Below are positions 35,093-43,862 of a stretch of DNA of 64,000 nt, piece by piece. A model generated the notes under the pieces. The model searched no databases, was not told the DNA's origin, and was given only the letters and a program-made list of their open reading frames with translations. Source of the stretch: Rhodovulum visakhapatnamense (GTDB lineage: Bacteria; Pseudomonadota; Alphaproteobacteria; Rhodobacterales; Rhodobacteraceae); NCBI RefSeq assembly GCF_004365965.1, contig NZ_SOEB01000016.1, forward strand, positions 1 to 64,000, written 5' to 3'. The translations under genes were made by a program, and so were the position numbers. Each line of letters opens with the position of its first letter. The stretch's first letter is position 1.

Positions 35093-35645
35093 CCCGTTTC
35101 CCCGCTTGGTCGTCGGCGGCGGATACCACACCGGGCGCGCGGATGCGACCGCCGGGAAATGTGGCAAGGTCAGGGTCGTCCTGCGTGGACGGCCCAGAGC
35201 CGACCTTGGCGAAGAGATCGGACGCCGCATCGCAGCTTCACCAAAGCAGCCATTCATGGAGACCGCAGCATTTTGGGCGACCCGAGGTCCGCAGTGCGGG
35301 ACAAAGTGAGCTTTCGCTGCAAGTGCGCCAATGTCAGCAAAGCGCGCATTGCAACGTTGCCAATACATTGGTGGAGCATGTTCCACCGCGGCGCGCTAGT
35401 TGCGCTGCAGCGGTTTTGGAAACGCCTATCACCACCGCCTTTCCGCCCGTAGCGGAGTACACCAGCGAGGTCGGCGAGCGCGGCCGAAGAACTAGGAATG
35501 CTCTCGGATGGGTTTAGTATCGCCGAGATACTGGCCGAACATTTCACGCGAGAACAGGCGCGGACGTGTGAGATGTTACAACCACGTGCCTTCGGTTCTT
35601 TATGCGTGGAAACTTACAAACCTCTAAGCGGCTTAGATGCATCTT
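35093..35645. other. Non-coding stretch containing repeat copy 2
   Basis: 553 bases between the EamA and LysR genes. Holds the 110-bp repeat (35191-35300). The remainder, with many short frames, has the look of decayed sequence; a 60-residue frame at 35498-35680 (SDGFSIAEILAEHF) is not recognisable and is not called. Confidence 0.4.
35191..35300 (+). repeat. 110-bp direct repeat, copy 2
   Basis: Partner of 32719-32828, same orientation, about 97% identical by eye. With copy 1 it brackets a 2.4-kb segment with LysE, Lrp and EamA genes, so homologous recombination between the copies could delete or duplicate that segment. Confidence 0.85.
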
Positions 35646-36542
35646 TCACGGATGCGCATAACGAAGCGCATCGACGATGACCCTGAAGGCCGGCAGGTTT
35701 TGCCGCCGACTGGGGTAGTAGATGTAGTACCCTGAGAAAAACGGCGACCATTCGTCCAGAACCTGGACCAGGTCTCCCGCCGCGATGTACTGCACAACCG
35801 TATCCTCGGGGATATAAGCGATGCCGTAACCGTTCAGCGCCGCATCGATCATCGCGTGCGAGGAATTGAAGGCGAGCTGGCCATCGACCCGGACGCGCAG
35901 ATCCTGCCCATCCTTTTCGAACTCCCAGGCGTAGAGCCCGCCGGCCCTGAGGTGCCTGTGGTTGATGCAATTGTGCCCGATCAGCTCTTCCGGATGAACG
36001 GGCGCGGGATGTGTCTTCAGGTATCCGGGTGACGCGACCGCCACCAATCGCCAATCCGGACTGACCCTGACGGCAATCATGTCCTTTTCGACGCTCTCGC
36101 CAAGGCGGATACCAGCATCGAAACCCTCCTCCACGATGTTGCGAAAGCCGTTGTCGATGTTCAGCTCGAGTTTGATGTCCGGATAATCGACAAGCACAGG
36201 CCGCAGCTTCGGCCAGACGTAGCTCTGCAGTGCGTGATCGGACAGCGTGATCCTGATCGTCCCCGCGGGCTTGTCGCGAAACTCCGTCAGTGACGCAATC
36301 TCCGCCTCGATCTCTTCCACGCGCGGCGCCAATGCCTGTCGCAGGCGCTCTCCTGCCTCCGTGGGCGCGACGTTGCGCGTCGTGCGCGTCAGGAGCCGGA
36401 TGCCCATTTGCGTCTCGAGGCGCTTGATGGTGTGGCTGAGCGTGGACTGGGCGATGCCGAGCTTGGCAGCGGCACGCGTGAAGCTTCGCTCCTCAGCAAC
36501 GGCCAGGAACCACAACAGGTCGTTGAACTGTCCCCGCGCCAT
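35646..36542 (-). CDS. LysR-family transcriptional regulator
   Basis: 298 residues. N-terminal winged helix: FNDLLWFLAVAEERSFTRAA AKLGIAQSTLSHTIKRLE (two pieces), then an effector-binding domain (IRITLSDHALQSYVWPKL, DAGIRLGESVEKDMIAVRVS). It belongs to the CrgA/YafC-like branch controlling efflux and reductase genes. Divergent from the MFS gene at 36682 with 139 bases between, so it probably controls that gene and the linked hydrolase and SDR genes. Confidence 0.92.
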   Translation of the reverse strand: MARGQFNDLLWFLAVAEERSFTRAAAKLGIAQSTLSHTIKRLETQMGIRLLTRTTRNVAPTEAGERLRQALAPRVEEIEAEIASLTEFRDKPAGTIRITLSDHALQSYVWPKLRPVLVDYPDIKLELNIDNGFRNIVEEGFDAGIRLGESVEKDMIAVRVSPDWRLVAVASPGYLKTHPAPVHPEELIGHNCINHRHLRAGGLYAWEFEKDGQDLRVRVDGQLAFNSSHAMIDAALNGYGIAYIPEDTVVQYIAAGDLVQVLDEWSPFFSGYYIYYPSRRQNLPAFRVIVDALRYAHP

Positions 36543-36681
36543 GCTCCGCTCCCATCATGCTGAACCACTTATGCTCCCTATCGATTAATGCAATCGTATT
36601 TGCACGTCTAATCCATTTGTTCGGCTACTGCTATTTATGCGTCATCGAAAGCCGGCTCTGCAGCCGGAAGCGAGGCGCAGA

Positions 36682-37866
36682 ATGTCCACGACACGCACAG
36701 CAGAACCAGCCGATACGCGCTCCGCCTGGGGCGCGGTCATGTCGATGGCGCTCTGCGTCGCCGTTCTCATCGCCTCGGAGTTCATGCCCGTCAGCTTGCT
36801 GACCCCGATCGCAAGCGAGCTTGGCGTCAGCGAGGGACAGGCCGGTCAGGCGATTTCGATCTCCGGTCTCTTCGCCGTCATCACCAGCCTCACGATTGCC
36901 GGACTGACCCGAAGCGTGGACCGCAAGCAGGTGCAGTCCGCCTTCGCAGTCCTCCTGATCGTCTCGGCCCTGATTGTCGCCTCTGCGCCGACCTATCCCG
37001 TGCTGATGATCGGTCGCGCGTTGCTGGGCATCGCCATCGGCGGGTTCTGGTCGATGTCGACCGCCATTGTGATGCGGCTTCTCCCGGCGGAACAGGTGCC
37101 GCAAGGCTTGGCTGCGCTTAACGCGGGCAACGCAATCGCGGCGACCATATCGGCGCCGCTCGGTGCCTGGCTCGGCGACATCATCGGCTGGCGCGGAGCG
37201 TTCGCGCTGATCGTTCCGGTCGCAGTGCTCGCGCTGGTCTGGCAACGCATCCACATGCCGCCTCTGCCGCCCCGCGGCATCCGGCGCACCAATCCTCTCG
37301 GACTGCTTTTCCAGCCTCAGGTAGCGCTCGGCATGGCGTCGATCTTCCTGCTGTTCATGGGCCAGTTCGCGCTGTTCACTTATCTGCGGCCGTATCTCGA
37401 GGGAGTGGCGGGCTTCTCCGTTCCCATGCTCTCCGGCGGCTTCCTGGCCCTCGGGCTTGCGGGCCTCGCCGGCACCTGGGCGATCAGCCACCTGCTGCGA
37501 ACCCGCCTCTATGGTCTGCTGGTCGCGATTCCAGCGGTCATGGCGGCGCTTGCGGTCCTGATGATCGCGTCGGCACCGCTGCCGGCCGGTGTCGGCGCAC
37601 TGATTGTCCTTTGGGGGTTCTTCGGAACGGCGGCCCCTGTCGGCTGGGGCACCTGGCTTGCCCGGACGCTCGGCCCCGAAGCCGAGGCCGGCGGCGGGCT
37701 CCAGGTGGCGACCATCCAGCTGGCGATCATGGGCGGCGCAGCCACCGGCGGACTGCTCTTCGATGCACTCGGCTGGCAGTTCACCTTCGCCCTCTCGGCC
37801 ACGCTTCTCGGTGGTTCGGCCCTTTGCGCCTTGCTCGCCTGGCTCCACCAGAGGAGTTCGAAATGA
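36682..37866 (+). CDS. MFS transporter (AraJ/YdhP-like)
   Basis: 394 residues from ATG 36682 (MSTTRTAEPADTRS; a longer frame from 36637 is possible). Twelve transmembrane segments. Motif A-like region GLTRSVDRKQVQSAF between segments 2 and 3, and GRALLGIAIGGFWSMSTAI. It resembles sugar-efflux or drug-efflux permeases of the DHA1 group. Probable target of the divergent LysR regulator. Just after it (37863-37919) another frame reads like a signal-peptide end (LLAALAFPAIAHA-stop), a relic of a lost secreted protein. Confidence 0.88.
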   Translation: MSTTRTAEPADTRSAWGAVMSMALCVAVLIASEFMPVSLLTPIASELGVSEGQAGQAISISGLFAVITSLTIAGLTRSVDRKQVQSAFAVLLIVSALIVASAPTYPVLMIGRALLGIAIGGFWSMSTAIVMRLLPAEQVPQGLAALNAGNAIAATISAPLGAWLGDIIGWRGAFALIVPVAVLALVWQRIHMPPLPPRGIRRTNPLGLLFQPQVALGMASIFLLFMGQFALFTYLRPYLEGVAGFSVPMLSGGFLALGLAGLAGTWAISHLLRTRLYGLLVAIPAVMAALAVLMIASAPLPAGVGALIVLWGFFGTAAPVGWGTWLARTLGPEAEAGGGLQVATIQLAIMGGAATGGLLFDALGWQFTFALSATLLGGSALCALLAWLHQRSSK

Positions 37867-37986
37867 GACTTTCCGGCTTCTCGCCGCTCTGGCCTTTCCC
37901 GCCATCGCTCACGCCTAGAAGCGCGGACTGCCGCTCATCCGACCAACACCATCAAATGAAATCACCCGCTTGAAGGAGCAAACGAC

Positions 37987-39078
37987 ATGACCGAAGGAAC
38001 TGTTCACACACCGAGAGACCTGCCTGACGCGAGCCGCCGGACCCTGCTGATGATGACCGGTGCGAGTCTCGCAACCGCAGGTCTTGTGTCACTGGGCACC
38101 TCGCCCGCTTGGGCGCAGGCCAGCGGCGAATGGGACAAGACGTTCCCCCGCAGCGAGGCCGTGACTTATGAGAAGGTCACCTTCACGAACCGCTACGGCA
38201 TCACCCTGACCGGCGATCTTTACATGCCGTCCGACCGCGGGGACGCCGCGCTGCCGGGCCTGACCGTCGCCGGGCCGTTCGGCGCCGTCAAGGAGCAGTC
38301 GGCCGGTCTCTATGCCCAGACTATGGCCGAGCGCGGCTTCATCACGCTCGCATTCGATCCCTCCTTCGTGGGTGAAAGCGGCGGCGAGGCGCGCGACGTG
38401 GCCTCGCCCGACATCAACACCGAGGATTTCATGGCTGCGGTCGATTACCTTGGTCTGCACGATGCCGTGGACCGCGAGCGGATCGGCATTATCGGGATCT
38501 GCGGCTTCGGCGGCATGGCGCTGAACGCGGTGGCGGCCGACAAGCGTGTCAAGGCGGTGGCCACGACCAGCATGTACGACATGTCGCGCGTCATGGCGCG
38601 GGGCTATTATGACAGCCTGACGGACGAGCAGCGGGCCGAGAGCCTCGCGCAGATGAGCCGGCAGCGCTGGACGGATGCCGAGACCGGCGACCCCGCGATG
38701 GCCGGCGGTCTGCCCGACAGTCTTGACGGCATCGATGATCCCGTCATCCGCATGTACCATGCCTACTATAAGACGGATCGGGGCTATCACCCGCGCTCGG
38801 TCAACTCGAACGGCGGCTGGACGGTGACCAATCCGCTGTCCTTCATGAACATGCCGCTGCTGACCTATATCGCGGAAATCTCGCCGCGGCCCATGCTGGT
38901 GATCGCCGGCTCCGAGGCGCATTCGCGCTATTTCACCGAAGAAGCCTATGCAGCCGCGGCCGAGCCGAAAGAGCTGATGATCATCGATGGCGCCGACCAC
39001 GTCGATCTCTACGATCAGCTGGACGTGATCCCCTTCGACCGACTGGCCGAGTTCTTTGGCGAGCATCTCGCGGCCTGA
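37987..39078 (+). CDS. Tat-exported alpha/beta hydrolase (YcjY-like)
   Basis: 363 residues. The N-terminus carries a twin-arginine signal (SRRTLLMMTGASLATAGLV) with cleavage near AWA/QA, so it acts in the periplasm. The hydrolase core has GDLYMPSD, then the nucleophile elbow GICGFGG, where Cys replaces the usual Ser as in dienelactone-hydrolase-like enzymes, a late Asp region and GADHVDLYDQ with the catalytic His. Substrate unknown. SD AGGAG (37973-37977) before ATG 37987. In a row with the cyclophilin-like and SDR genes. Confidence 0.85.
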   Translation: MTEGTVHTPRDLPDASRRTLLMMTGASLATAGLVSLGTSPAWAQASGEWDKTFPRSEAVTYEKVTFTNRYGITLTGDLYMPSDRGDAALPGLTVAGPFGAVKEQSAGLYAQTMAERGFITLAFDPSFVGESGGEARDVASPDINTEDFMAAVDYLGLHDAVDRERIGIIGICGFGGMALNAVAADKRVKAVATTSMYDMSRVMARGYYDSLTDEQRAESLAQMSRQRWTDAETGDPAMAGGLPDSLDGIDDPVIRMYHAYYKTDRGYHPRSVNSNGGWTVTNPLSFMNMPLLTYIAEISPRPMLVIAGSEAHSRYFTEEAYAAAAEPKELMIIDGADHVDLYDQLDVIPFDRLAEFFGEHLAA

Positions 39079-39084
39079 GCACGC

Positions 39085-39110
39085 GGGGCCCGCGCGCAAG
39101 CGCGGGCCCC
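39085..39110 (+). terminator. Strong hairpin after the hydrolase gene
   Basis: GGGGCCCGCG (39085-39094) and CGCGGGCCCC (39101-39110) form a perfect 10-bp stem with a 6-base loop, 7 bases after the hydrolase stop. No T-run follows, so termination may be partial or the hairpin may stabilise the mRNA end. Confidence 0.55.
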
Positions 39111-39144
39111 TGCCCGCCAAATCCGCTGAACAGAGGATCGTCGC

Positions 39145-39555
39145 ATGTGGAAATCAACATTGGGCGCTGCCGCTGTCGCGCTGGGATTGTCTGGAGCTGC
39201 CATGGCACAGGAACAGATTAGTATTTCGTCAGACTGGGGTGACGTGACCGCGATGCTTGCGGATAACGAAGCCGCCGAGGCCTTGCTGGAGATGCTGCCG
39301 CTGACCATCGACATGCGCGACCATCTTCGCCAGGAAAAGACAGGCTACCTGCCATCCGACTTGCCCGAACTGGCGCGCCAGCGCGACTTCTCGACGGGCA
39401 CGCTTGGTCTGTGGAGCTCCAATCACTTCGTGATCTACTACAGCTCCGGCAGCGTCCCCGCTCCAGGCATCATCATTCTCGGACAGGTCACGGGCGATGT
39501 GTCGATCTTCGATCGCCCGGGCAACCTCACCGTCGAACTGACGCGCCTCGAATGA
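39145..39555 (+). CDS. Secreted cyclophilin-like fold protein
   Basis: 136 residues. Signal peptide MWKSTLGAAAVALGLSGAAM, cleavage near AMA/QE. The mature part matches the cyclophilin-like family that often accompanies oxidoreductases: ISSDWGDVTAMLADNEAAEA, MLPLTIDMRDHL, GYLPSDLPEL, and a C-terminal VPAPGIIILGQVTGDVSIFD. No evidence for prolyl isomerase activity, as the active-site Arg/Phe pattern is absent. Probably a periplasmic partner of the upstream hydrolase. Confidence 0.75.
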   Translation: MWKSTLGAAAVALGLSGAAMAQEQISISSDWGDVTAMLADNEAAEALLEMLPLTIDMRDHLRQEKTGYLPSDLPELARQRDFSTGTLGLWSSNHFVIYYSSGSVPAPGIIILGQVTGDVSIFDRPGNLTVELTRLE

Positions 39556-39842
39556 ACCAGCGGCGACGCTGACCGCTCCACGATTACGCTGCAGTCCCGA
39601 ACGGCGGTCTGCCGTCCCATGCCAAGCGCGGGCGCGCCTGTTCGGGCAAGACGGAAGTCGAGTTCAGCGGAGCGGAGTAGTCCGTACGACCGGGCTTCGC
39701 ACTGCCAGTCCCGTGCGCGGGAGATGGCAGCTCTCGCTGCGAGCGCAACTGCATACAACTTCAACAACGGCGCGCTGCGAGCCACTCATTCCCTTGGTGG
39801 GGCCAGGAGTCAGCGCGCCATCCATCCTCGAAGGAGAAATCA

Positions 39843-40589
39843 ATGACCGACAACATCACTGGAAAAGTCATCGTCATCACAGGCGCCTCGAGCGGCATGG
39901 GCGAAGCCGCGGCTCGGCATCTTGCGTCGAAGGGCGCTAGCGTCGTACTTGGCGCGCGGCGCGCAGATCGTCTTGAGGCGCTGGCGGCCGATATCGTCGC
40001 CGCCAGCGGTAAGGCAACGGTCGTCGTGAGCGACGTGACGAATCGGGCGGACGTGCAAGAGCTGGTCGATACGGCCGTCGAGACCTATGGACGGATCGAC
40101 GTGCTCATCAACAATGCCGGCGTGATGCCGCTGTCCCCCCTCGAGCGCCTTAAGGTCGACGAATGGGACCAGATGATCGACGTCAATCTAAAGGGCGTGC
40201 TCTACGGCATCGCGGCCGCGCTCCCCTATATGAAGGAGCAAAAGGCGGGCCACATCATCAGCCTGTCGTCAGTCGCGGGACATAAGATCTTTGGCGGTTC
40301 TGCAGTCTATTCCGCGACGAAGTTCGGCGTGCGGGCCATCAGCGAGGGACTCCGTCAGGAGGTGAAACCCTACAACATCCGCACCACAATCATCTCACCT
40401 GGTGCGGTGAAGACCGAATTGCTGGACCACATCACCGAGCAGGATGTTCAGAAGGCCAACCAAGACTATGTCGGCCAAGTTGGCGTTCCGGCCGAGACGT
40501 TCGCTCGCTTGGTGGACTTCGCCATTAGCCAGCCGGAGGACGTTGACATCAACGAGATCCTCTTCCGGCCAACGGCTCAGGAACTCTGA
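39843..40589 (+). CDS. SDR-family oxidoreductase
   Basis: 248 residues. Classical short-chain dehydrogenase: cofactor motif TGASSGMG (15-22), NNAG (about 89-92), catalytic Ser in SLSSVAG, YSATK (Tyr and Lys), and PGAVKTEL. The Arg residues after the second strand ([11 protein letters not shown]) favour NADP(H). Substrate unknown. GAAGGAG ribosome site before ATG 39843, and a clear terminator follows. The 287 bases before it hold no gene. Confidence 0.92.
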   Translation: MTDNITGKVIVITGASSGMGEAAARHLASKGASVVLGARRADRLEALAADIVAASGKATVVVSDVTNRADVQELVDTAVETYGRIDVLINNAGVMPLSPLERLKVDEWDQMIDVNLKGVLYGIAAALPYMKEQKAGHIISLSSVAGHKIFGGSAVYSATKFGVRAISEGLRQEVKPYNIRTTIISPGAVKTELLDHITEQDVQKANQDYVGQVGVPAETFARLVDFAISQPEDVDINEILFRPTAQEL

Positions 40590-40637
40590 GTAGCGGTTAA
40601 GCCAAAACGCCGGCGGATGCTCAGCTTTCTTAATTGG

Positions 40638-40665
40638 AATGGCCCCTCGGGGGCCATTTCTTTTC
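40638..40665 (+). terminator. Intrinsic terminator of the SDR gene
   Basis: AATGGCCCC (40638-40646) pairs with GGGGCCATT (40650-40658), followed by TCTTTT. A classic rho-independent terminator 49 bases after the stop. Confidence 0.8.
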
Positions 40666-41260
40666 GTGATGTTCACTAGCCCCAGAAACGAGCTCGAGGT
40701 ACCTCCCAACAATTCCCCCAAAGTCGCGTCTCAGAAGGTTCGACGTCAGGACTGGAGTGCCCCCGTTTCACCAAACCCTCCGCATGAGGGTTGGCTCTTA
40801 AACTAGTGATGATTTTAGTCGGATATCGCCGCCGAGTATCTTGACACGAAGCTACCCTGCTGCGGCGTCAGTGACCGGGTTCGGATGGACCTCCGCAAGC
40901 AATGGCAGCATTGGGCGCTTCGCACACAATCAGGCGCCGCCGCAGCATCCCTCGGAGAGGGCTCGGAGCCGACCTCTGTCGCGTCGCAGCATACCCCGAA
41001 TCGCGGGCACCTCGCAGCGTCGAGGTCGGCCCGTTCCGGCCATTGACCACCGCCTCGCTCCGCCGCGGTGCGGTCCGTCATTCCCGCCGTTCGCTGCGCC
41101 TGCGAAGTCGAGCCTCGTGCGCGCTCGCGCGGCGTGCGCTCTTGAGGATATGGGCTTTGCGGTTGCGCCGGAAAGCGCCGTCCGGCACCATCTCGCCCAC
41201 CGACGCCTCGCCCTTCTATCCTTACGCAAGCGAACGCTGGGTTGAAGAGGCTCCGGCATC
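40666..41260. other. Decayed mobile DNA, no intact gene
   Basis: About 600 bases of short, broken frames containing the second 72-bp repeat (40958-41029) and one arm of a 28-bp inverted repeat (41162-41189). I could not assign any frame to a family. Confidence 0.45.
40958..41029 (+). repeat. 72-bp direct repeat, copy 2
   Basis: Partner of 34120-34191, same orientation. The pair brackets the EamA-to-SDR segment (6.8 kb), so both repeat families in this region may mark successive insertion or recombination events. Confidence 0.8.
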
Positions 41261-41334
41261 TTCAGGCAGTGCACCTCGGGGGTCGCCGTGTCGGGGGCGT
41301 GACCGAGGTGCCGGACGGCGCTTTCCGGCGCAAC
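41162..41334. repeat. 28-bp perfect inverted repeats (MITE-like)
   Basis: Bases 41162-41189 (GTTGCGCCGGAAAGCGCC start) are the exact reverse complement of 41307-41334. The 117 bases between them contain part of the integrase fragment in a shifted frame. The arrangement could be a miniature inverted-repeat element or the product of an inverted duplication. Confidence 0.65.
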
Positions 41335-41453
41335 AACGCGGCGAAATCCTTGGTCGCCCGGATATGAGCCTTCTGCGCCTTGTCGCCCATGCCGCGGATG
41401 CGCATATCCTCGATCATCCGCTCGCGCAGCGACGTCGTTTTCTGATCCTTCAT
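41262..41453 (-). pseudogene. Tyrosine recombinase/integrase, N-terminal fragment
   Basis: Starts MKDQKTTSLRERMIEDMRIR and continues GMGDKAQKAHIRATKDFAA, the core-binding domain of the integrase-like transposases that accompany IS91/ISCR-type elements. After KDFAA the frame enters the 28-bp repeat; family-like residues HAPDTATPE reappear in another frame and then stop. The catalytic domain is absent. A dead fragment. Confidence 0.7.
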
Positions 41454-41491
41454 GGGCTCCTCCTGTCTGACGATTGAGAAGGTCCCAATCG

Positions 41492-42010
41492 TCAGGCCAG
41501 CGGCCCCATCAGCGAAGCGTGAAGGTCAGATTGGCGCGATACGCCAGAAACAGGCGCCATTGCCGCGGAGCGGCTTCGTCCTTCCGCCCATAGCCTTGTT
41601 GTCCACCCCGGGCGTGTACCTCTGGCCGGTTGCGGGGGCGCCGCGCCCTGGAAGTTACTCTTGCCCAACCCTGCTCCAGAAACTCGCCTTTCAGCCGGGT
41701 CGATCTGCGAGACATCCCAGTCCTCCTTCGGCGTCGAGTTCTGCTTGTTGGCGTCCGCCTCGATCAGGCTGGCATCGACCGCCATGCGCTTGCCGCTGAC
41801 CAAGCCTTCTTCGATGCACCGCGCCACGGTCGTCTCGAACACCGCACTTGAACCGTCATCATGTCGGCAGCCCTCGCGCTGACCACGGACCGAAGCACGA
41901 ACCCGGGGAAGATCATTCTGGAAGATGGGCGCTCTCCCGCCAGCGACACCGGGGGCTCCACGATGGTCCGCATCACGGCCGACCATTTGGTTCGGCCAGC
42001 GGGTCATCAT
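41492..42010 (-). pseudogene. IS1182-family transposase fragment
   Basis: The central piece ETTVARCIEEGLVSGKRMAV, then DASLIEADANKQNSTPKEDW, is typical of IS1182-type DDE transposases around the first catalytic Asp. Both ends are scrambled, with shifts, and the later catalytic residues are missing. Non-functional remnant bordering the ectoine operon. Confidence 0.65.
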
Positions 42011-42027
42011 GTCAAAAGCGCGTTGAC

Positions 42028-43461
42028 TTAGACCTCACCGTTACCGAAGCCCTGACCGGAGGTCGCCTCGACGAGGGCCTCATGGATCGCGGTGATCGCA
42101 TCGTTCAGCCGATCCTCCGGTACAAGGAACTGCACATCCACGCCCCGTGCGATGGCGTGCACGCCAAGGCTGTCGATGCCGGCCTTGGCCAGCGCATGAA
42201 GGCCACGCTCCGGCACCCCGAGCCCAAGCAGGCCGCGTCCGACCGCACTGACCAGCGCGATCTTGCGGATGTCGATCTCGGCATTTTCGAACCGGCCCTC
42301 GACCGTGCGTTCCACCGCGCGCAGCGCCTTGAGTTGCGGATCGACGTAATGCGTGATGGTGTTCGCGTTCGACGCCTTGGAGACGATCCAGACATCGTTC
42401 TGCGTCAGCGCGTCCAGGATCGCGGCATCGTAGCCCTTCACGCCCACCATGTCCGGCTCGTGCACCGACAGCGCCGCCACGACGAGGCCCGTGACCATCT
42501 CGACGCGCGGCGCGTCCTCGACGTCCGACAGAATCAGCGTGCCGGGGTCCTCCACGTCGAACGCATTGGCCACGCGCAACGGGATCCCGGCCTGTCGCAG
42601 GATCTTGGCTGCACTCGGGTGCACAGCCTCCATCCCAAGGTTCGACATCTGGTCGGCCACGTCGTAATCGGTCTGCCCGATCTTTCGAGCCTTTCCAGTT
42701 CCGACGATCTTGGGGTCGGCGCTCGATAGATGGAATTCCTTGTGGATCACGGCCTCGCGTGCGCCAGTCAGGGCGGCGATATGGGCAAAGGTGACCTCGG
42801 AATAGCCGCGGTCGAATTCCCGCATCAGCCCTTCGCGGCACTGCGCGTAGCCGGTCACGATCGGCAGCTCGCGGTCGAAGTCGATGTCCGACAGGGCATC
42901 CGTGAGGCGCGCTTGCAGGTCCGGGTGGCTGTCGTCGCGCCAGCCCGACAGGTCCACAATGCGCGCATCCACGCCGCGGCGGTTCAGCATCAGCGTCACC
43001 ACCTTGGCGGAATGCGCCTCGCCCAGCCCCGAGAGCAGTTCGCGGATGGTCAATAGCTGGTTGCCCAGCCGGAAATGTCCATAGGAGGTCAGGCGCTGCA
43101 GGTCGATCAGGCACGAGCGCGCGCCCTCGATCCGGTCGCGCAGGAACTCGTTGGCTTCCTGCCGATCCCCATCGTGGGAGAGCAGTCGGCCATGCACCTC
43201 CGCCATGCGCGCCGCCGTCCGATCCAGCGCCTCGCTCCATTTCATGTCCGACTCGGCCGAGGCGAAATGCCCGTAGACGCCCGGTTCGCCCGATTTCTTG
43301 CTCTCCAGCAGCAGGTCCGTGATCCCGCCGAAGGCAGAGACCACGAAGAGCCGTCCGTAGGGACCGCCCTCGCGATCGCCGCAGAAAAGCGTGTCCATCA
43401 ATTCGTCGGCGCGGCTGATGGAGGTTCCGCCGATCTTTTCGACGGTATGTCCTTGTATCAT
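42028..43461 (-). CDS. ask: Ectoine-operon aspartate kinase
   Basis: 477 residues. Opens VEKIGGTSISRADELMDTLF (K-x-G-G-T-S kinase motif). The middle has GYAQCREGLMREFDRGYSEV, and two ACT domains follow (MVTGLVVAALSVHEPDMVGV; VSAVGRGLLGLGVPERGLH). It phosphorylates aspartate, the first step toward aspartate semialdehyde and then diaminobutyrate. The ectoine-specific isoform is typically less feedback-inhibited than the housekeeping one. Last gene of the ect operon, 13 bases after ectC. Confidence 0.92.
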   Translation of the reverse strand: MIQGHTVEKIGGTSISRADELMDTLFCGDREGGPYGRLFVVSAFGGITDLLLESKKSGEPGVYGHFASAESDMKWSEALDRTAARMAEVHGRLLSHDGDRQEANEFLRDRIEGARSCLIDLQRLTSYGHFRLGNQLLTIRELLSGLGEAHSAKVVTLMLNRRGVDARIVDLSGWRDDSHPDLQARLTDALSDIDFDRELPIVTGYAQCREGLMREFDRGYSEVTFAHIAALTGAREAVIHKEFHLSSADPKIVGTGKARKIGQTDYDVADQMSNLGMEAVHPSAAKILRQAGIPLRVANAFDVEDPGTLILSDVEDAPRVEMVTGLVVAALSVHEPDMVGVKGYDAAILDALTQNDVWIVSKASNANTITHYVDPQLKALRAVERTVEGRFENAEIDIRKIALVSAVGRGLLGLGVPERGLHALAKAGIDSLGVHAIARGVDVQFLVPEDRLNDAITAIHEALVEATSGQGFGNGEV

Positions 43462-43474
43462 GGTCTGGTTCTTC

Positions 43475-43858
43475 TCACTCGGCGGGGGCGTAGGAGCCGT
43501 CCTTGCGGTGCACTTCGCGACCCGTCACAGGTGGGTTGAAGCAGCATGCCATCACGAGGTCTTCATGGGCAACGAGCGTGTGCTTGTCATGCTGGTCGAG
43601 GGCATACATCACGCCGGGCCCGATCTCATGCGTCTCGCCCGTGGCGAGATCGGTGATCCGGCCAGCGCCGGAAATGCAATAGACGCTTTCGAAGTGGTGC
43701 TTGTAGTGAAAGGTGTGCTCGCTACCCGCCTTCAGAGTGGTGATGTGGAACGAAAAGCCCATCCCGTCATCGGCCAGCAGCATCCGCACGCTGGTCCACT
43801 GTGCGTCAGACACGGCGCGGTCGCTGGTCTTGAGGTCGTTGAAATCCCGGACGATCAT
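43475..43858 (-). CDS. ectC: Ectoine synthase
   Basis: 127 residues. Cupin: [20 protein letters not shown] start, [40 protein letters not shown], then [20 protein letters not shown]. It cyclises N-gamma-acetyl-diaminobutyrate to ectoine, with iron bound by conserved Glu, Tyr and His residues. Full length for the family. Four bases separate it from ectB. Confidence 0.95.
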   Translation of the reverse strand: MIVRDFNDLKTSDRAVSDAQWTSVRMLLADDGMGFSFHITTLKAGSEHTFHYKHHFESVYCISGAGRITDLATGETHEIGPGVMYALDQHDKHTLVAHEDLVMACCFNPPVTGREVHRKDGSYAPAE

Positions 43859-43862
43859 GCTC

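Noticed and set aside
34217-35386. 389-residue form of the EamA transporter
   Set aside because: The extra N-terminus is translated from the 110-bp repeat; ATG 35092 gives the family's normal length.
36631-37905. 424-codon minus-strand frame opposite the MFS gene
   Set aside because: Low-complexity Arg/Glu/Gly translation typical of the antisense of a membrane protein gene.
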